Shown: positions 6,817 to 14,892, counted from the stretch's first letter. The stretch: 23,444 nucleotides of DNA from an uncultured Hungatella sp. (GCA_910588505.1 CAJUPQ010000054.1:1-23444), one strand, 5' to 3'. Notes: generated by a model not told the origin, from the sequence alone. Translations and numbers: made by a program.

Positions 6817-7980
6817 ATGGAAAGGGAATTTGACGCAGCTCTGGATCAGGGGCCTGTGCTGACTCTGGACCCATTTATGGACAAAGGTTTGGAAACGGAG
6901 CAGGGGAAGGAAGAACGGTCTGTGAAGGCGGAGGAGCCGGAACCGGTGCAGGTGGTCCTTACGCCCAAGGAGGAAAAGCAGGTGGAGGAATTTGCCGCCA
7001 AGATCGATCTGAACAACGCGGGCATGGTCTTACAGTACGGGGCGGGAGCCCAGAAGAAGATCGCGGATTTTTCCGACTCGGCCCTGGAACACATGAAGAC
7101 CAAGGATCTGGGGGAGATCGGCCAGATGCTGGCGGACGTGGTGGGGGAGCTGAAGGATCTGGACAAGGAGGAGGAAAAGGGGATCTTTTCTATTTTCAAG
7201 AAAGGCGGGAACCGGCTGACCGGTATGAGAGCAAAGTACGAGAAGGCCCAGGCCAATGTGAACCGGATCTGCAAGGCCCTGGAGGGCCATCAGGTGCAGC
7301 TTTTAAAGGACATTGCCACTATGGACCGGATGTATGACATCAATCTCTCCTATTTAAAGGAGCTTTCTATGTATATCCTGGCGGGGAAGAGAAAGCTGAA
7401 GATCGCTATGGAGCAGGAGCTTCCCGCGGCAGTGGAGAAGGCCAGACGGACCGGGCTTCCCGAGGACACTCAGGAGGCCAATGACCTGGCCAACCGTTGC
7501 AGCCGTTTTGAGAAGAAGCTTCACGATCTGGAGCTGACCCGCATGGTGTCTTTGCAGATGGCTCCCCAGATACGTCTGGTCCAGAATAATGATTCTATGA
7601 TGTCGGAGAAAATACAGTCCACCCTTGTGAACACTATTCCGCTGTGGAAGACGCAGATGGTGTTGACCGTGGGGCTGAACCACTCGGCGGAGGCGGCCAG
7701 AGCCCAGAGGCAGGTGACAGACGCCACCAATGAACTGCTTAAGAAGAACGCCCATATGCTTAAGATGGCTACGGTGGAGACGGCCAGGGAGTCGGAGCGG
7801 GGGATCGTGGACATGGAGACCTTAAAGGCTACCAACCAGAGCCTGATCTCCACTTTGGACGAGGTGATGAAGATCCAGGAGGAGGGAAGGGCGAAAAGGC
7901 GCGAGGCCCAGGCGGAGCTGGGGCGGCTGGAGGAGGAGCTGAGGGTGAAGCTTTTGGAGATCAGCGGGAAGAGGGCGTAG
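6817..7980 (+). CDS. telA: TelA-family toxic anion resistance protein
   Basis: This is a 387-residue protein, the usual length for TelA (about 360-400), with no signal peptide or membrane segment. It is almost wholly helical and charged. Recognisable parts are an acidic N-terminal tail (to about 50), FSDSALEHMKTKDLGEIGQML (near 85-105), SIFKKGGNRLTGMRAKYEKAQANVNRI (near 125-150) and a conserved C-terminal half with LQMAPQIRLVQNNDSMMSEKIQ. TelA/YceH proteins are linked to resistance to tellurite, nisin and other envelope-active agents; the mechanism is not known. The ribosome binding site is GGAAAGGAAG. It stands 202 bases after xpaC and 3 bases before the next gene, indicating an operon. Confidence 0.92.
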   Translation: MEREFDAALDQGPVLTLDPFMDKGLETEQGKEERSVKAEEPEPVQVVLTPKEEKQVEEFAAKIDLNNAGMVLQYGAGAQKKIADFSDSALEHMKTKDLGEIGQMLADVVGELKDLDKEEEKGIFSIFKKGGNRLTGMRAKYEKAQANVNRICKALEGHQVQLLKDIATMDRMYDINLSYLKELSMYILAGKRKLKIAMEQELPAAVEKARRTGLPEDTQEANDLANRCSRFEKKLHDLELTRMVSLQMAPQIRLVQNNDSMMSEKIQSTLVNTIPLWKTQMVLTVGLNHSAEAARAQRQVTDATNELLKKNAHMLKMATVETARESERGIVDMETLKATNQSLISTLDEVMKIQEEGRAKRREAQAELGRLEEELRVKLLEISGKRA

Positions 7981-7983
7981 GAT

Positions 7984-9069
7984 ATGTTTATGTTTCGCGC
8001 GGATGGGAACAGCCAGATCGGGTCCGGCCACATTATGCGGTGTCTGTCTATAGCGGACGCGGGGCGGAGAGACGCAGGGCAGGATAGTTTGTTTGTCCTG
8101 GCCGGGGATGAGTTTAAAGAGATTATTGAGGACAGAGGATTTCGGTGTGAGATCCTGCAGGGGGATTACCGGGAGATGGAGCCTGAGACGGGGAAGATGG
8201 AGGAGCTGATCCGCCGGTATGTGCCGTCTGCGCTGTTTGTGGATTCCTACTATGTGACAGCTTCCTACCTGGAGGCTCTTAAGGATTTTATGGAGCGGGA
8301 AAAGGGCAGACTGGTCTATGTGGATGATGTGATGGCGTTTGCGTACCCCTGCCATGTGTTGGTAAATTATAATATCTACGGTCCCGGTCAGAGGGGCGTG
8401 TACGAGGAACTGTACAGGGAGGCGAAAGTCGCTGTGCCAGAGCTTCTTCTGGGGACTGTGTATGTGCCTCTCAGGGAGGACTTTCAGGGTCTGGCGGCGC
8501 GGCGGGTCAGGCTGGGGGCAGAGGATATTCTGATCTCCTCAGGCGGGGCGGATACAGAACATATTGGGCTGAGCCTTGTAAGGTATCTTAGGGAGACGAA
8601 AGGTCTGCCGGAGGGGGAACGGTTTGACGGGTTTCGGTTTCACTTTGTCATCGGAGCCATGAACCGGGATCTGGAGGAGATAAAGAAGGCGGCAGCGGGG
8701 GATGAGAGGATCTTTCTCCATGTTCAGGTGAGGGATATGCAGGGGCTTATGAGCCGGTGCGACGTGGCTTTGTCCGCGGCGGGGGCTACGCTGTATGAGT
8801 TGTGCGCGGCCCAGACGCCGGCGGTCACTTATATCCTTGCGGACAACCAGACGCCTGGGGCAGAGGGATTTGAAGAATACCGTGTCCTTCCATGCGCCGG
8901 GGATGTGCGGCATATGGGGGAGAGGGAGACAGCAGAAAGGCTTATGGGGGCAGTTGTGAAATTGGCCAAAGATCATGGAAGGCGGGAGAAAATGGCTGCC
9001 AGGCAGAGGATGCTGGTGGACGGAAAAGGGGCCGGAAGGATCGCGATGGCAGCGGCGGAAAACCGGTGA
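7984..9069 (+). CDS. pseG: PseG-like UDP-sugar hydrolase / GT-B-fold glycosyltransferase-like protein
   Basis: In this 361-residue protein the N-terminal motif FRADGNSQIGSGHIMRCLSIA (residues 4-24) is the PseG signature; its histidine corresponds to the essential histidine of Campylobacter PseG. The C-terminal half has ISSGGADTEHIGL and the donor-binding stretch SAAGATLYELCAA, with PAVTYILADNQ after it. PseG removes UDP from 2,4-diacetamido-trideoxy-altropyranose on the way to pseudaminic acid. None of the other pathway genes (PseB, C, H, I, F) is in the window, so the substrate may be another UDP-sugar, or the rest may lie elsewhere. The gene follows telA by 3 bases and overlaps the next gene by 4, which places it firmly in the operon. 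Confidence 0.82.
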   Translation: MFMFRADGNSQIGSGHIMRCLSIADAGRRDAGQDSLFVLAGDEFKEIIEDRGFRCEILQGDYREMEPETGKMEELIRRYVPSALFVDSYYVTASYLEALKDFMEREKGRLVYVDDVMAFAYPCHVLVNYNIYGPGQRGVYEELYREAKVAVPELLLGTVYVPLREDFQGLAARRVRLGAEDILISSGGADTEHIGLSLVRYLRETKGLPEGERFDGFRFHFVIGAMNRDLEEIKKAAAGDERIFLHVQVRDMQGLMSRCDVALSAAGATLYELCAAQTPAVTYILADNQTPGAEGFEEYRVLPCAGDVRHMGERETAERLMGAVVKLAKDHGRREKMAARQRMLVDGKGAGRIAMAAAENR

Positions 9070-9377
9070 CGGGAAAAAAGGGCGTGTCAGGACTTGTTCA
9101 TGCGGTACTGGATCAGGAATTCCTGGGGCTTTTTGTGGTGAGCTTTTTGAACAATGAGTACATTGACGCCAACTGCGATGTGGCGGTGCTTCCAAAGGCG
9201 GAGGACGGCACCAGAAAATCCATCTACAACGGCCTGGGCTGGGCGGCGTCCGCCCAGGGCAGTGAGGCTGTCTTGCAGGGCAGCGCTCTGATGTATGGCG
9301 GGATCAAGCTTCCTGTGGTATGTGGGGATCAGCAGGGATTTTGTTTTTTGCTGGAGCAGGTAGAGAGGAAGGAGTGA
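9066..9377 (+). CDS. Unrecognised 103-residue protein coupled to the PseG-like gene
   Basis: The frame can be read from a GTG at 9066 that overlaps the preceding stop (GTGA), giving 103 residues. It is open further upstream, but there the sequence is the out-of-frame image of the PseG-like gene. The coding-like part starts around 9085. Notable segments are FLNNEYIDANCDVAVLP, SIYNGLGWAASAQGSEAVLQG and YGGIKLPVVCG, with cysteines near residues 40, 88 and 95. There is no signal peptide or clear membrane segment. No strong ribosome binding site precedes the GTG, so translation probably relies on coupling. I do not recognise the family. It may be a small partner of the PseG-like enzyme or the remaining part of a larger protein. 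Confidence 0.5.
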   Translation: MTGKKGVSGLVHAVLDQEFLGLFVVSFLNNEYIDANCDVAVLPKAEDGTRKSIYNGLGWAASAQGSEAVLQGSALMYGGIKLPVVCGDQQGFCFLLEQVERKE

Positions 9378-9462
9378 GCCGACCTGGATTTGTGGGGCGT
9401 ATTTCGTATTGGAAACGGGCAGGAGTGTAAGGCGTGTGAAAACTCCATAGGATAAAAAATAT

Positions 9463-9493
9463 GGCCCGTGAGCGATCAGCTCAGGGCCTTTCT
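9463..9493. terminator. Bidirectional intrinsic terminator between the PseG operon and the PAP2 gene
   Basis: Stem GGCCC + TGAGC / GCTCA + GGGCC with one bulged G, a loop of GATCA, then TTTCTT on the plus strand and a six-T run on the minus strand (AAAAAA at 9454-9459). The loop contains the stop codon of the PAP2 gene, so the last codons of that gene are part of the hairpin. Confidence 0.8.
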
Positions 9494-10132
9494 TGTAACT
9501 TTGCGGCGGCTGGAGGCGTAGCCTTCGCCGTAGACCAGCGGGTAGAGGGCATAGGACATGACCATGGCCCCAAAACCGTCCACCACGGAGTGCTGCTTTA
9601 ACACCACCGTCGAGACGCAGATAGAAACCGCCAGGATAAAGGACAGCCGCACAACCCATAGCCGGTCCTTAAAGCAGGAGCTCTTGGCTATGGCGATGTG
9701 GACGCCGATGGAGTTGAACACATGGACGCTGGGAAAAATATTGGTGGAGGTGTCGGCCTTGTGGAGAAGGGCCACCATCCAGGTAAATACATTCTTATCA
9801 GGGTCAACCACAGGCCTGAGATCCGTGCCGTTGTGGTAAAAGGTGCAGATCAGCAGGCTTAAAGTCATGCCTGTAAACAAAAAAGTACACATGCGGTAAT
9901 ACTCCTGGGGATTCTTGAAAAAGAAATACAGGATTGCACCGCCTACATAAAAAAACCACAGATAATATGGGATGATAAAATACTCGTTGAAAGGAATCAG
10001 ATCGTCAAGCCAGGTGTGTATAATGTGGTAATTCCTCGTAACCGTCTTTTCCAGATACATAAACCATGGTAAATAAATAAAACCGTAGGACAAGATCCAC
10101 GCGTGCTTATAGCGTGATAAAAAACTTTTCAT
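9476..10132 (-). CDS. PAP2-family membrane phosphatase
   Basis: This 218-residue protein has about six membrane segments. The phosphatase motifs are visible in the variant form of the inositolphosphotransferase-like PAP2 branch: NGTDLRP for motif 1 (Arg-Pro kept), S135-V136-H137 in place of Ser-Gly-His for motif 2, and KQH181SVVD185 for motif 3. The serine, both histidines and the aspartate are kept. It probably hydrolyses a lipid phosphate or pyrophosphate at the outer membrane face; an undecaprenyl or phosphatidate substrate cannot be told apart. The start has the ribosome binding site AGAAAGGTGG. It stands alone and is convergent with the PseG operon. Confidence 0.88.
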   Translation of the reverse strand: MKSFLSRYKHAWILSYGFIYLPWFMYLEKTVTRNYHIIHTWLDDLIPFNEYFIIPYYLWFFYVGGAILYFFFKNPQEYYRMCTFLFTGMTLSLLICTFYHNGTDLRPVVDPDKNVFTWMVALLHKADTSTNIFPSVHVFNSIGVHIAIAKSSCFKDRLWVVRLSFILAVSICVSTVVLKQHSVVDGFGAMVMSYALYPLVYGEGYASSRRKVTRKALS

Positions 10133-10563
10133 ACATCCACCTTTCTTCTCTTAAAATGAGATCCAGAGGTTCCCTCCCTAAAGTCCTGGACCGGATGCCT
10201 ACTTAGGCTGCTGGCTTTTTGATCTTATTGTATAAAATATTACCAACTTTCGTGGATTATAACACAAATGGAGGGGAAGGGCAATAGTGTTTCGAAAATG
10301 TTAAGAAAGGGCAGAAGCAGGAATCGTCCAGTCTGATACTGCCTTGCAGAAATAACGCATGGTAGTCGTGCCATCTGTGCGTCTGTAAAGCAACGGCGTA
10401 ATGGCACCCGTGTCTGGCTTCACAGGCGGGATTGAGGGGCTTGGGGAGAAAGGGCGTTGATTTGTGGAAGTTTTGTGGTATAATGTCCAGGTAGGCAATG
10501 AGCAGCGCAGAAAAAGACAAATAAAAAGCTACGTTGTGCTGGCGCATAAGGAGATTTTTATAT
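10133..10563. other. Divergent intergenic region
   Basis: No gene is supported in these 431 bases between the PAP2 and ApbE genes. The plus-strand promoter at 10457-10484 is clear. A minus-strand promoter for PAP2 is likely in the AT-rich block at 10225-10262, but I cannot place its boxes with confidence. On the minus strand, 10301-10420 has a somewhat protein-like reading without a good start. Confidence 0.5.
10457..10484 (+). promoter_or_regulatory. Promoter of the ApbE gene
   Basis: TTGATT (10457-10462), 16 bases, TATAAT (10479-10484), with TGG directly before the -10 box (extended -10). The leader is about 70 bases. Confidence 0.75.
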
Positions 10564-11628
10564 ATGAAGAAGAGACATTCTATGGCAGCCGTTTGTCTGG
10601 CTGTGACCATAGTATTTACATCCCTGACCGGATGCGGACAGAGGGAGCGCGTACCTCAGCTGAAGCGATTTGACGCTCAGTTTTTAGACCTGTTTGACAC
10701 GGTGACAAGTATTGTAGGGTATGCAAAGGATGAGGAGACATTTCGGGCTTATGCCCAGGAGCTTTATGATGAGCTGACCATCTATCATCAGCTGTATGAC
10801 ATTTACCATGAATATGAGGGGATCGCTAATCTGAAGACCATCAATGACCAGGCAGGTATTGCCCCTGTGCAGGTGGATGAGAGGATCATCGCCATGCTGA
10901 ACGAGGCTGTGGATATGCATGAGAAGACCGGCGGGTACATGAATGTGGCCATGGGGAGTGTGCTGGCTGTATGGCATGAGTACCGGACAGAGGGGATCCA
11001 GGACCCGGCAAACGCGAAACTGCCTTCTATGGAGGAGCTTGAGGCGGCGGCGGAGCACACGGATATCAGCCAGGTGGTGATCAACGAGGAGGCATCCACA
11101 GTCTATCTGCCGGACAAGGATATGAGCCTTGACGTAGGTTCCATTGCCAAAGGGTACGCCACGGAGATGGCATGCAGGAAGCTGGAAGAGGACGGACTTG
11201 CCTATGGTCTTGTGAGCGTTGGAGGTAATGTGCGGGCCATTGGGACAAGGGATGACGGAACTCTGTGGAAGGTGGGGATCCAGAATCCGGATCTGTCAAG
11301 CGAGACCAAATATCTGCACACGGTGGAACTTAAAGACATGTCCCTGGTGACCAGCGGCTCCTATCAGAGGTATTATACCGTAGATGGCAGGACTTACCAC
11401 CATATCATCCATCCGGAGTTTTTGATGCCCTGGGATGAATATGTGTCCGTGTCCATTCTGTGCCGGGATTCGGGCCTGGCAGACTGCCTGTCCACAGCGG
11501 TTTTCAACATGGAATTTGAAGATGGGAAAGCGCTGATCGAGTCCATGGACAATGTGGAAGCCATGTGGATGTTTGAGGACGGAAGAGAGGAATACAGCTC
11601 AGGATTCCGGGCCTTTATGGGAGATTAG
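10564..11628 (+). CDS. apbE: FAD:protein FMN transferase, ApbE lipoprotein
   Basis: The ATG at 10564 is preferred because AAGGAG (10548-10553) sits 10 bases before it; this gives 354 residues. Residues 1-24 are a lipoprotein signal ending in the lipobox L-T-G-C24, so the mature protein is anchored outside the membrane. ApbE features are DLFDTVTS near 40-47, GGYMNVAMGSVLAVW, D190-VGSIAKGYATE, SVGGNVRAIG, TSGSYQRYY and the metal/flavin-binding H279-H280-x-x-H283-P284. It attaches FMN covalently to a threonine or serine of membrane flavoproteins such as Rnf or Nqr subunits, or of secreted flavin reductases. No such target is in the window. It has its own promoter. Confidence 0.92.
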   Translation: MKKRHSMAAVCLAVTIVFTSLTGCGQRERVPQLKRFDAQFLDLFDTVTSIVGYAKDEETFRAYAQELYDELTIYHQLYDIYHEYEGIANLKTINDQAGIAPVQVDERIIAMLNEAVDMHEKTGGYMNVAMGSVLAVWHEYRTEGIQDPANAKLPSMEELEAAAEHTDISQVVINEEASTVYLPDKDMSLDVGSIAKGYATEMACRKLEEDGLAYGLVSVGGNVRAIGTRDDGTLWKVGIQNPDLSSETKYLHTVELKDMSLVTSGSYQRYYTVDGRTYHHIIHPEFLMPWDEYVSVSILCRDSGLADCLSTAVFNMEFEDGKALIESMDNVEAMWMFEDGREEYSSGFRAFMGD

Positions 11629-11698
11629 CAGGACCTTGGGAGAGGATGGAAATGGGGCAGAAAGCGCTAAAGGCCAAGGGACAGGGGCTGATGGGAAA

Positions 11699-11770
11699 TG
11701 GATAAAGACGGGGCAGACAAAAGCAGGTAGAACATGGATGAAAACGGGACAGGCAAAAGCAGATAGAACA
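11699..11770. repeat. Two tandem 36-base repeats before the EamA gene
   Basis: Copies at 11699-11734 and 11735-11770 differ at five positions. Both start TGGAT and end AGAACA, and a third copy begins at 11771 but breaks off after TGGATA. The unit length is a multiple of 3 and one frame is open throughout, but no gene is evident. Confidence 0.8.
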
Positions 11771-11790
11771 TGGATAGGAGCAGACAGAAG

Positions 11791-12729
11791 ATGAACAGGA
11801 CAAACATGGGCAGCAATTTGCTGCTGGGACTTGCGGCATTAATCTGGGGCGTAGCGTTTGTGGCGCAGAGCGTTGGCATGGAGTATGTGGAACCCTTTAC
11901 GTTTAATGGGTGCCGGTTCCTTATTGGAGGTGCGGTGCTGCTGCCGTTGATCTGGGCGATGAGCGGCAGGCGGCAGGCTTTGGGGGAGGGCGTTGATGGC
12001 CATGGAAAGAACCAGACAGAAAAGGGGATGGACCAGCCCGGGCAGAGGCGGCGGGCCGGGATCCTGGGAGGAATCATTTGCGGGGTGGTGCTGTTTGTGG
12101 CCAGTTCCTTTCAGCAGTTTGGCGTTGCGGAGACTACGGTGGGCAAGGCGGGATTTATAACCGCCCTGTATATTGTGATCGTCCCCCTTTTAGGGGTTTT
12201 TTTAAAGAAGAAGATTCCCTGGAGCGTGTGGCTCAGCGTGGCTCTTGCTACAATGGGCATGTATCTGCTGTGCATGACAGAGGGGCTAAAGATCAGCAGG
12301 GGGGATGTGTATGTATTTCTGTGCGCAGTCTGCTTTTCTTTTCATATCCTGGTCATAGACTATGTGTCTCCAAAGGCTGACGGGGTGGTGATTTCCTGCG
12401 TCCAGTTCTTTACAGCGGGGCTCATCTCCACTGTGGCGGCATTGGTGTTTGAGAGTCCCCGTATTTCCTCCATAGGGGCGGCGTGGGCTCCTGTTTTGTA
12501 TGCCGGGGTCATGTCCTGCGGCGTGGGATACACCTTGCAGGTGGTGGCCCAGAAGAATACGGATCCTGTGCTGGCATCCCTGATCTTAAGCCTGGAGTCG
12601 GCATTTTCCCTTCTGGCCGGGTGGGTGATCCTGGGACAGAAGTTATCGCCAAAGGAACTTAGCGGGTGTGTTTTGGTGTTTGGGGCTATTATTCTGGCCC
12701 AGATCCCTGCGGGCAGGAAGACTGCGTAA
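11791..12729 (+). CDS. DMT-superfamily transporter with two EamA domains
   Basis: The ATG at 11791 is preferred over one at 11770 because AGGAG (11776-11780) is correctly spaced; this gives 312 residues. It has about ten hydrophobic segments. The EamA hallmarks are LLLGLAALIWGVAFVAQSVGMEYV at the start, GFITALYIVIVPLLG in the middle, and GVGYTLQVVAQKNTDPVLASLILSLESAFSLLAGWVILG in the second half. A poorly conserved, hydrophilic insert of about 30 residues follows the second membrane segment. DMT transporters export metabolites or amino acids; the substrate cannot be inferred. No terminator is seen between this gene and apbE, so read-through is possible. Confidence 0.9.
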   Translation: MNRTNMGSNLLLGLAALIWGVAFVAQSVGMEYVEPFTFNGCRFLIGGAVLLPLIWAMSGRRQALGEGVDGHGKNQTEKGMDQPGQRRRAGILGGIICGVVLFVASSFQQFGVAETTVGKAGFITALYIVIVPLLGVFLKKKIPWSVWLSVALATMGMYLLCMTEGLKISRGDVYVFLCAVCFSFHILVIDYVSPKADGVVISCVQFFTAGLISTVAALVFESPRISSIGAAWAPVLYAGVMSCGVGYTLQVVAQKNTDPVLASLILSLESAFSLLAGWVILGQKLSPKELSGCVLVFGAIILAQIPAGRKTA

Positions 12730-12798
12730 CCTGGAGAGCGGGGCTTTCGAAGAGAAATCCTGCGGCTAATGGTAAGTTATTTGGAGAGCTCCCTGGCG

Positions 12799-12863
12799 CG
12801 TATTTGAAAATTCATTCCCGTCAACTGGGTCTCACACCTGATGAAAGGCAATTTTCAGACACA
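12799..12863. repeat. REP-like imperfect palindromic element
   Basis: The left end CGTATTTGAAAATT and the right end AATTTTCAGACAC form an imperfect inverted repeat around a 38-base middle that contains CCC/GGG. The right end shares the exact 15-base word GCAATTTTCAGACAC with the hairpin at 18218-18256, so the two belong to one repeat family. It lies between the convergent EamA and DUF368 genes. Confidence 0.55.
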
Positions 12864-12904
12864 TTTGGGTCCAGCCGTTGGAGAAAGGGAGTCTGCGGTG
12901 GAAG

Positions 12905-13780
12905 CTACTCTTGGCCAAGCCACACCACAAAGAGGAGGGCCATAAAGAAGCATCCAAGGCCTATGGCCAGGGCCCCCGGCGTAAAACAGCCTGGAGGAAG
13001 GTCTGCCAGGATCCCGATGGGGGAGGAGAACACCAGTCCCAGGACAGCGCAGTAGGTGACCCGGGCAAATCTGGCGAACAAGGTCTCCATCAATCTGGCA
13101 AAGAGATAGAATCCCGCTGCCAGTCCCACGGCAAAGGGAAAGAGGATGATCCCCTGGGAGAGCATGGTGGAAAAGTCAGCCATGACCAGGGACAGCAGGG
13201 TCCGGTTGATGGCGGACAAGAGGGGCTGATAGTACCCGATCATCATAAGGATCATGGTGCCGCTGATGCCGGGAACGATCATGGTCCCTGCTGACATGAC
13301 TCCGATGAAAAACAAAAGCGTTGACGGGAAGACGCCAAGTCTTAGGGTCACTTCCGGCCCATGTTTGGCATTGATCAGGGACAGCGCCGCGGTTATGACC
13401 AGAGTGAGGAAAAAAGCGGCTGCCAGGGCGGAGAGACTGCCGGGCGATCGATCTTCCTGACGGGGCTTTCGGATCTGGGCAAAGACGGCAGGCAGCCCTC
13501 CGAAGATCAGCCCCATAAAGGTCAGATTGGTCTGAAGGGGCCAGGTGTCAAAAAAGTATTCCATGGTAAAGGAAAGCCCCACGATCCCTCCCAGGATCCC
13601 CAGTATGTAAGGGAAGAGCGTGGACAGGCTTTTTTTTGTTTCTTTGTGAAGATGGGTCAGAGCGTGGAGGATCTGTTCGTAGACCCCCATGGAGATGGCC
13701 AGCGTTCCGCCGCTGATGCCTGGGAGGATGTTGGCAGTGCCGATGAGGGTGCCTTTGATGATCTGGGACAGGTAATCCAT
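12905..13780 (-). CDS. popT: DUF368 undecaprenyl-phosphate transporter (PopT-type)
   Basis: In this 291-residue membrane protein, the hallmark motif occurs twice: NILPGISGGT (17-26) and MIVPGISGTM in the second half. Each lies in a re-entrant or helical segment of the inverted-repeat DUF368 fold. DUF368 proteins are established as flippases that return undecaprenyl phosphate from the outer to the inner face of the membrane, working beside DedA-family UptA. The ribosome binding site is CAGGAG. It is convergent with the EamA gene and divergent from the zinc-ribbon gene. It joins the PAP2 and NlpC/P60 genes as another envelope function in the window. Confidence 0.92.
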   Translation of the reverse strand: MDYLSQIIKGTLIGTANILPGISGGTLAISMGVYEQILHALTHLHKETKKSLSTLFPYILGILGGIVGLSFTMEYFFDTWPLQTNLTFMGLIFGGLPAVFAQIRKPRQEDRSPGSLSALAAAFFLTLVITAALSLINAKHGPEVTLRLGVFPSTLLFFIGVMSAGTMIVPGISGTMILMMIGYYQPLLSAINRTLLSLVMADFSTMLSQGIILFPFAVGLAAGFYLFARLMETLFARFARVTYCAVLGLVFSSPIGILADLPPGCFTPGALAIGLGCFFMALLFVVWLGQE

Positions 13781-13854
13781 AAAAACTCCTGAAAAGGAAT
13801 CGTTTATTCAATATATGGTGGGGGAGAGGGGATTCATACATGGGAGGGAGGAAA

Positions 13855-13920
13855 ATGCGAAGAAAAATGGCAAACTTAAACCGTTTCTATGAAGTGAAGG
13901 TTCAGGAGGGAACATTATGA
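13855..13920 (+). CDS. Possible 21-residue leader peptide coupled to the zinc-ribbon gene
   Basis: An ATG at 13855 preceded by GGGAGGGAGG (13842-13851) opens a 21-codon frame that starts MRRKMANL and ends VQEGTL. Its stop overlaps the start of the next gene by 4 bases (ATGA). The strong ribosome binding site and the overlap suggest it is translated, as a small protein or as a coupling device. I recognise no family. Confidence 0.4.
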   Translation: MRRKMANLNRFYEVKVQEGTL

Positions 13921-14870
13921 TCCGTAAGGTATGTCCGATCTGTGAGCAGACCATGAGTCTGCCTCATTATTGTAAAAACTGCAGGCAGTTTGTGAAATCG
14001 CCCTATGTGAGGGATATTACATATTATCTCAACGAGAGTCATCCGGAGGGGGAGAAAGACTGCGATTACCACAACGTTCACAGAGGGCGGGAGAGCAGGA
14101 ACGCCAAAGATATGGGAAGAAGGGCTGGCAGAACCATCAGGGAACATACAGGGATGGGGCGAAAAAGGATATGGCTGGCGTTCCTTGGGATATACGTGGT
14201 GATCCAGCTGATCGGGGCTGTGGGAAGCGTGGTCGCAAAGCGCTATGTCCAGGCGGACAGAGATGTAGATGAGGATGAAAGTTTTAGGCGGCTGTCAGAT
14301 GAGGAGGTTCAGGAGGAGGGTACCCCCTGCAATTCCAATGGCCATTACTCCGTAACCGGGGAAGAGATGGCCCAGGAGATTTTGCGGATCATAGATAACG
14401 GGGGTTATGAGATTGATTCTGTGGATACCTCTTCCTGGAATTATGAAGATATAGTAGGAGATGAGCTGTGGACGGACTATGAGATCAGTATAGATCACTA
14501 TATGTATCGGAAAGACAGCGGTTTCAAGGACCTTGATCCTGATTTGCTGTTGGATTCCATGACAGTGAACTATGACACAGCCACAGGGGAACTTCACGGA
14601 GTCAGTATGTATATGACAGAAGTTGGCAGCGGGGCTTTCATGGCAGGAAGGATCGTGGAGTTTTTGCAGGAGCAGGAGGAGATCCCCGGGGATCAGGCCT
14701 ATGGAGAGCTGGTGGAGGGAGAGATTAGAAGCTGCTCGGACAGAGGGGAAGATGGGGAGGAGTCAGGAGGCTGGATGGAGATTCCGGATGAGGGAGATGA
14801 TCGGACGGAGGTGTATTTTCATGAGACGGATGGGGGGATTTATGTGAGGGTGTGGAAGGGGAGGGAGTGA
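13917..14870 (+). CDS. Zinc-ribbon, single-pass membrane protein of unknown function
   Basis: The start has its own ribosome binding site (CAGGAGG) and gives 317 residues. Residues 6-9 (CPIC) and 19-22 (CKNC) form a zinc ribbon. A basic linker (RGRESRNAKDMGRRAGRTIRE) follows, then one membrane segment (about 85-107, IWLAFLGIYVVIQLIGAVGSVVA). The rest, about 210 residues, is acidic and probably extracellular, with alternating strands (WTDYEISIDHYMYRK; MTVNYDTATGELHGVSMYM). It resembles the many zinc-ribbon membrane proteins of Lachnospiraceae that have no assigned role. Sensing or envelope stress is possible but unsupported. Confidence 0.75.
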   Translation: MIRKVCPICEQTMSLPHYCKNCRQFVKSPYVRDITYYLNESHPEGEKDCDYHNVHRGRESRNAKDMGRRAGRTIREHTGMGRKRIWLAFLGIYVVIQLIGAVGSVVAKRYVQADRDVDEDESFRRLSDEEVQEEGTPCNSNGHYSVTGEEMAQEILRIIDNGGYEIDSVDTSSWNYEDIVGDELWTDYEISIDHYMYRKDSGFKDLDPDLLLDSMTVNYDTATGELHGVSMYMTEVGSGAFMAGRIVEFLQEQEEIPGDQAYGELVEGEIRSCSDRGEDGEESGGWMEIPDEGDDRTEVYFHETDGGIYVRVWKGRE

Positions 14871-14892
14871 AGGTGGGATAAATAAAAGTAAA

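Noticed and set aside
6732..6833. 33-codon GTG frame (starting NSNEYFEYDY) overlapping the telA start
   Set aside because: It has no ribosome binding site and overlaps the telA start by 17 bases in another frame. The composition is protein-like, but the support is too thin.
8892..9065. Longer version of the gene ending at 9377, starting at an upstream ATG
   Set aside because: This part lies out of frame within the PseG-like gene, is rich in Gly, Arg and Lys, and has no ribosome binding site. The GTG overlapping the PseG stop is the more sensible start.
10257..10610. Minus-strand ORFs between PAP2 and ApbE
   Set aside because: No ribosome binding site, low-complexity composition, and overlap with the clear apbE promoter and start.
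11552..11794. Plus-strand 80-codon ORF across the tandem repeats
   Set aside because: It begins inside apbE in another frame. Its repetitive tail reflects the 36-base DNA repeat, not a protein family.
13254..13792. Plus-strand ORFs opposite the DUF368 gene
   Set aside because: They are the complementary image of a well-supported membrane protein gene and show no family features.
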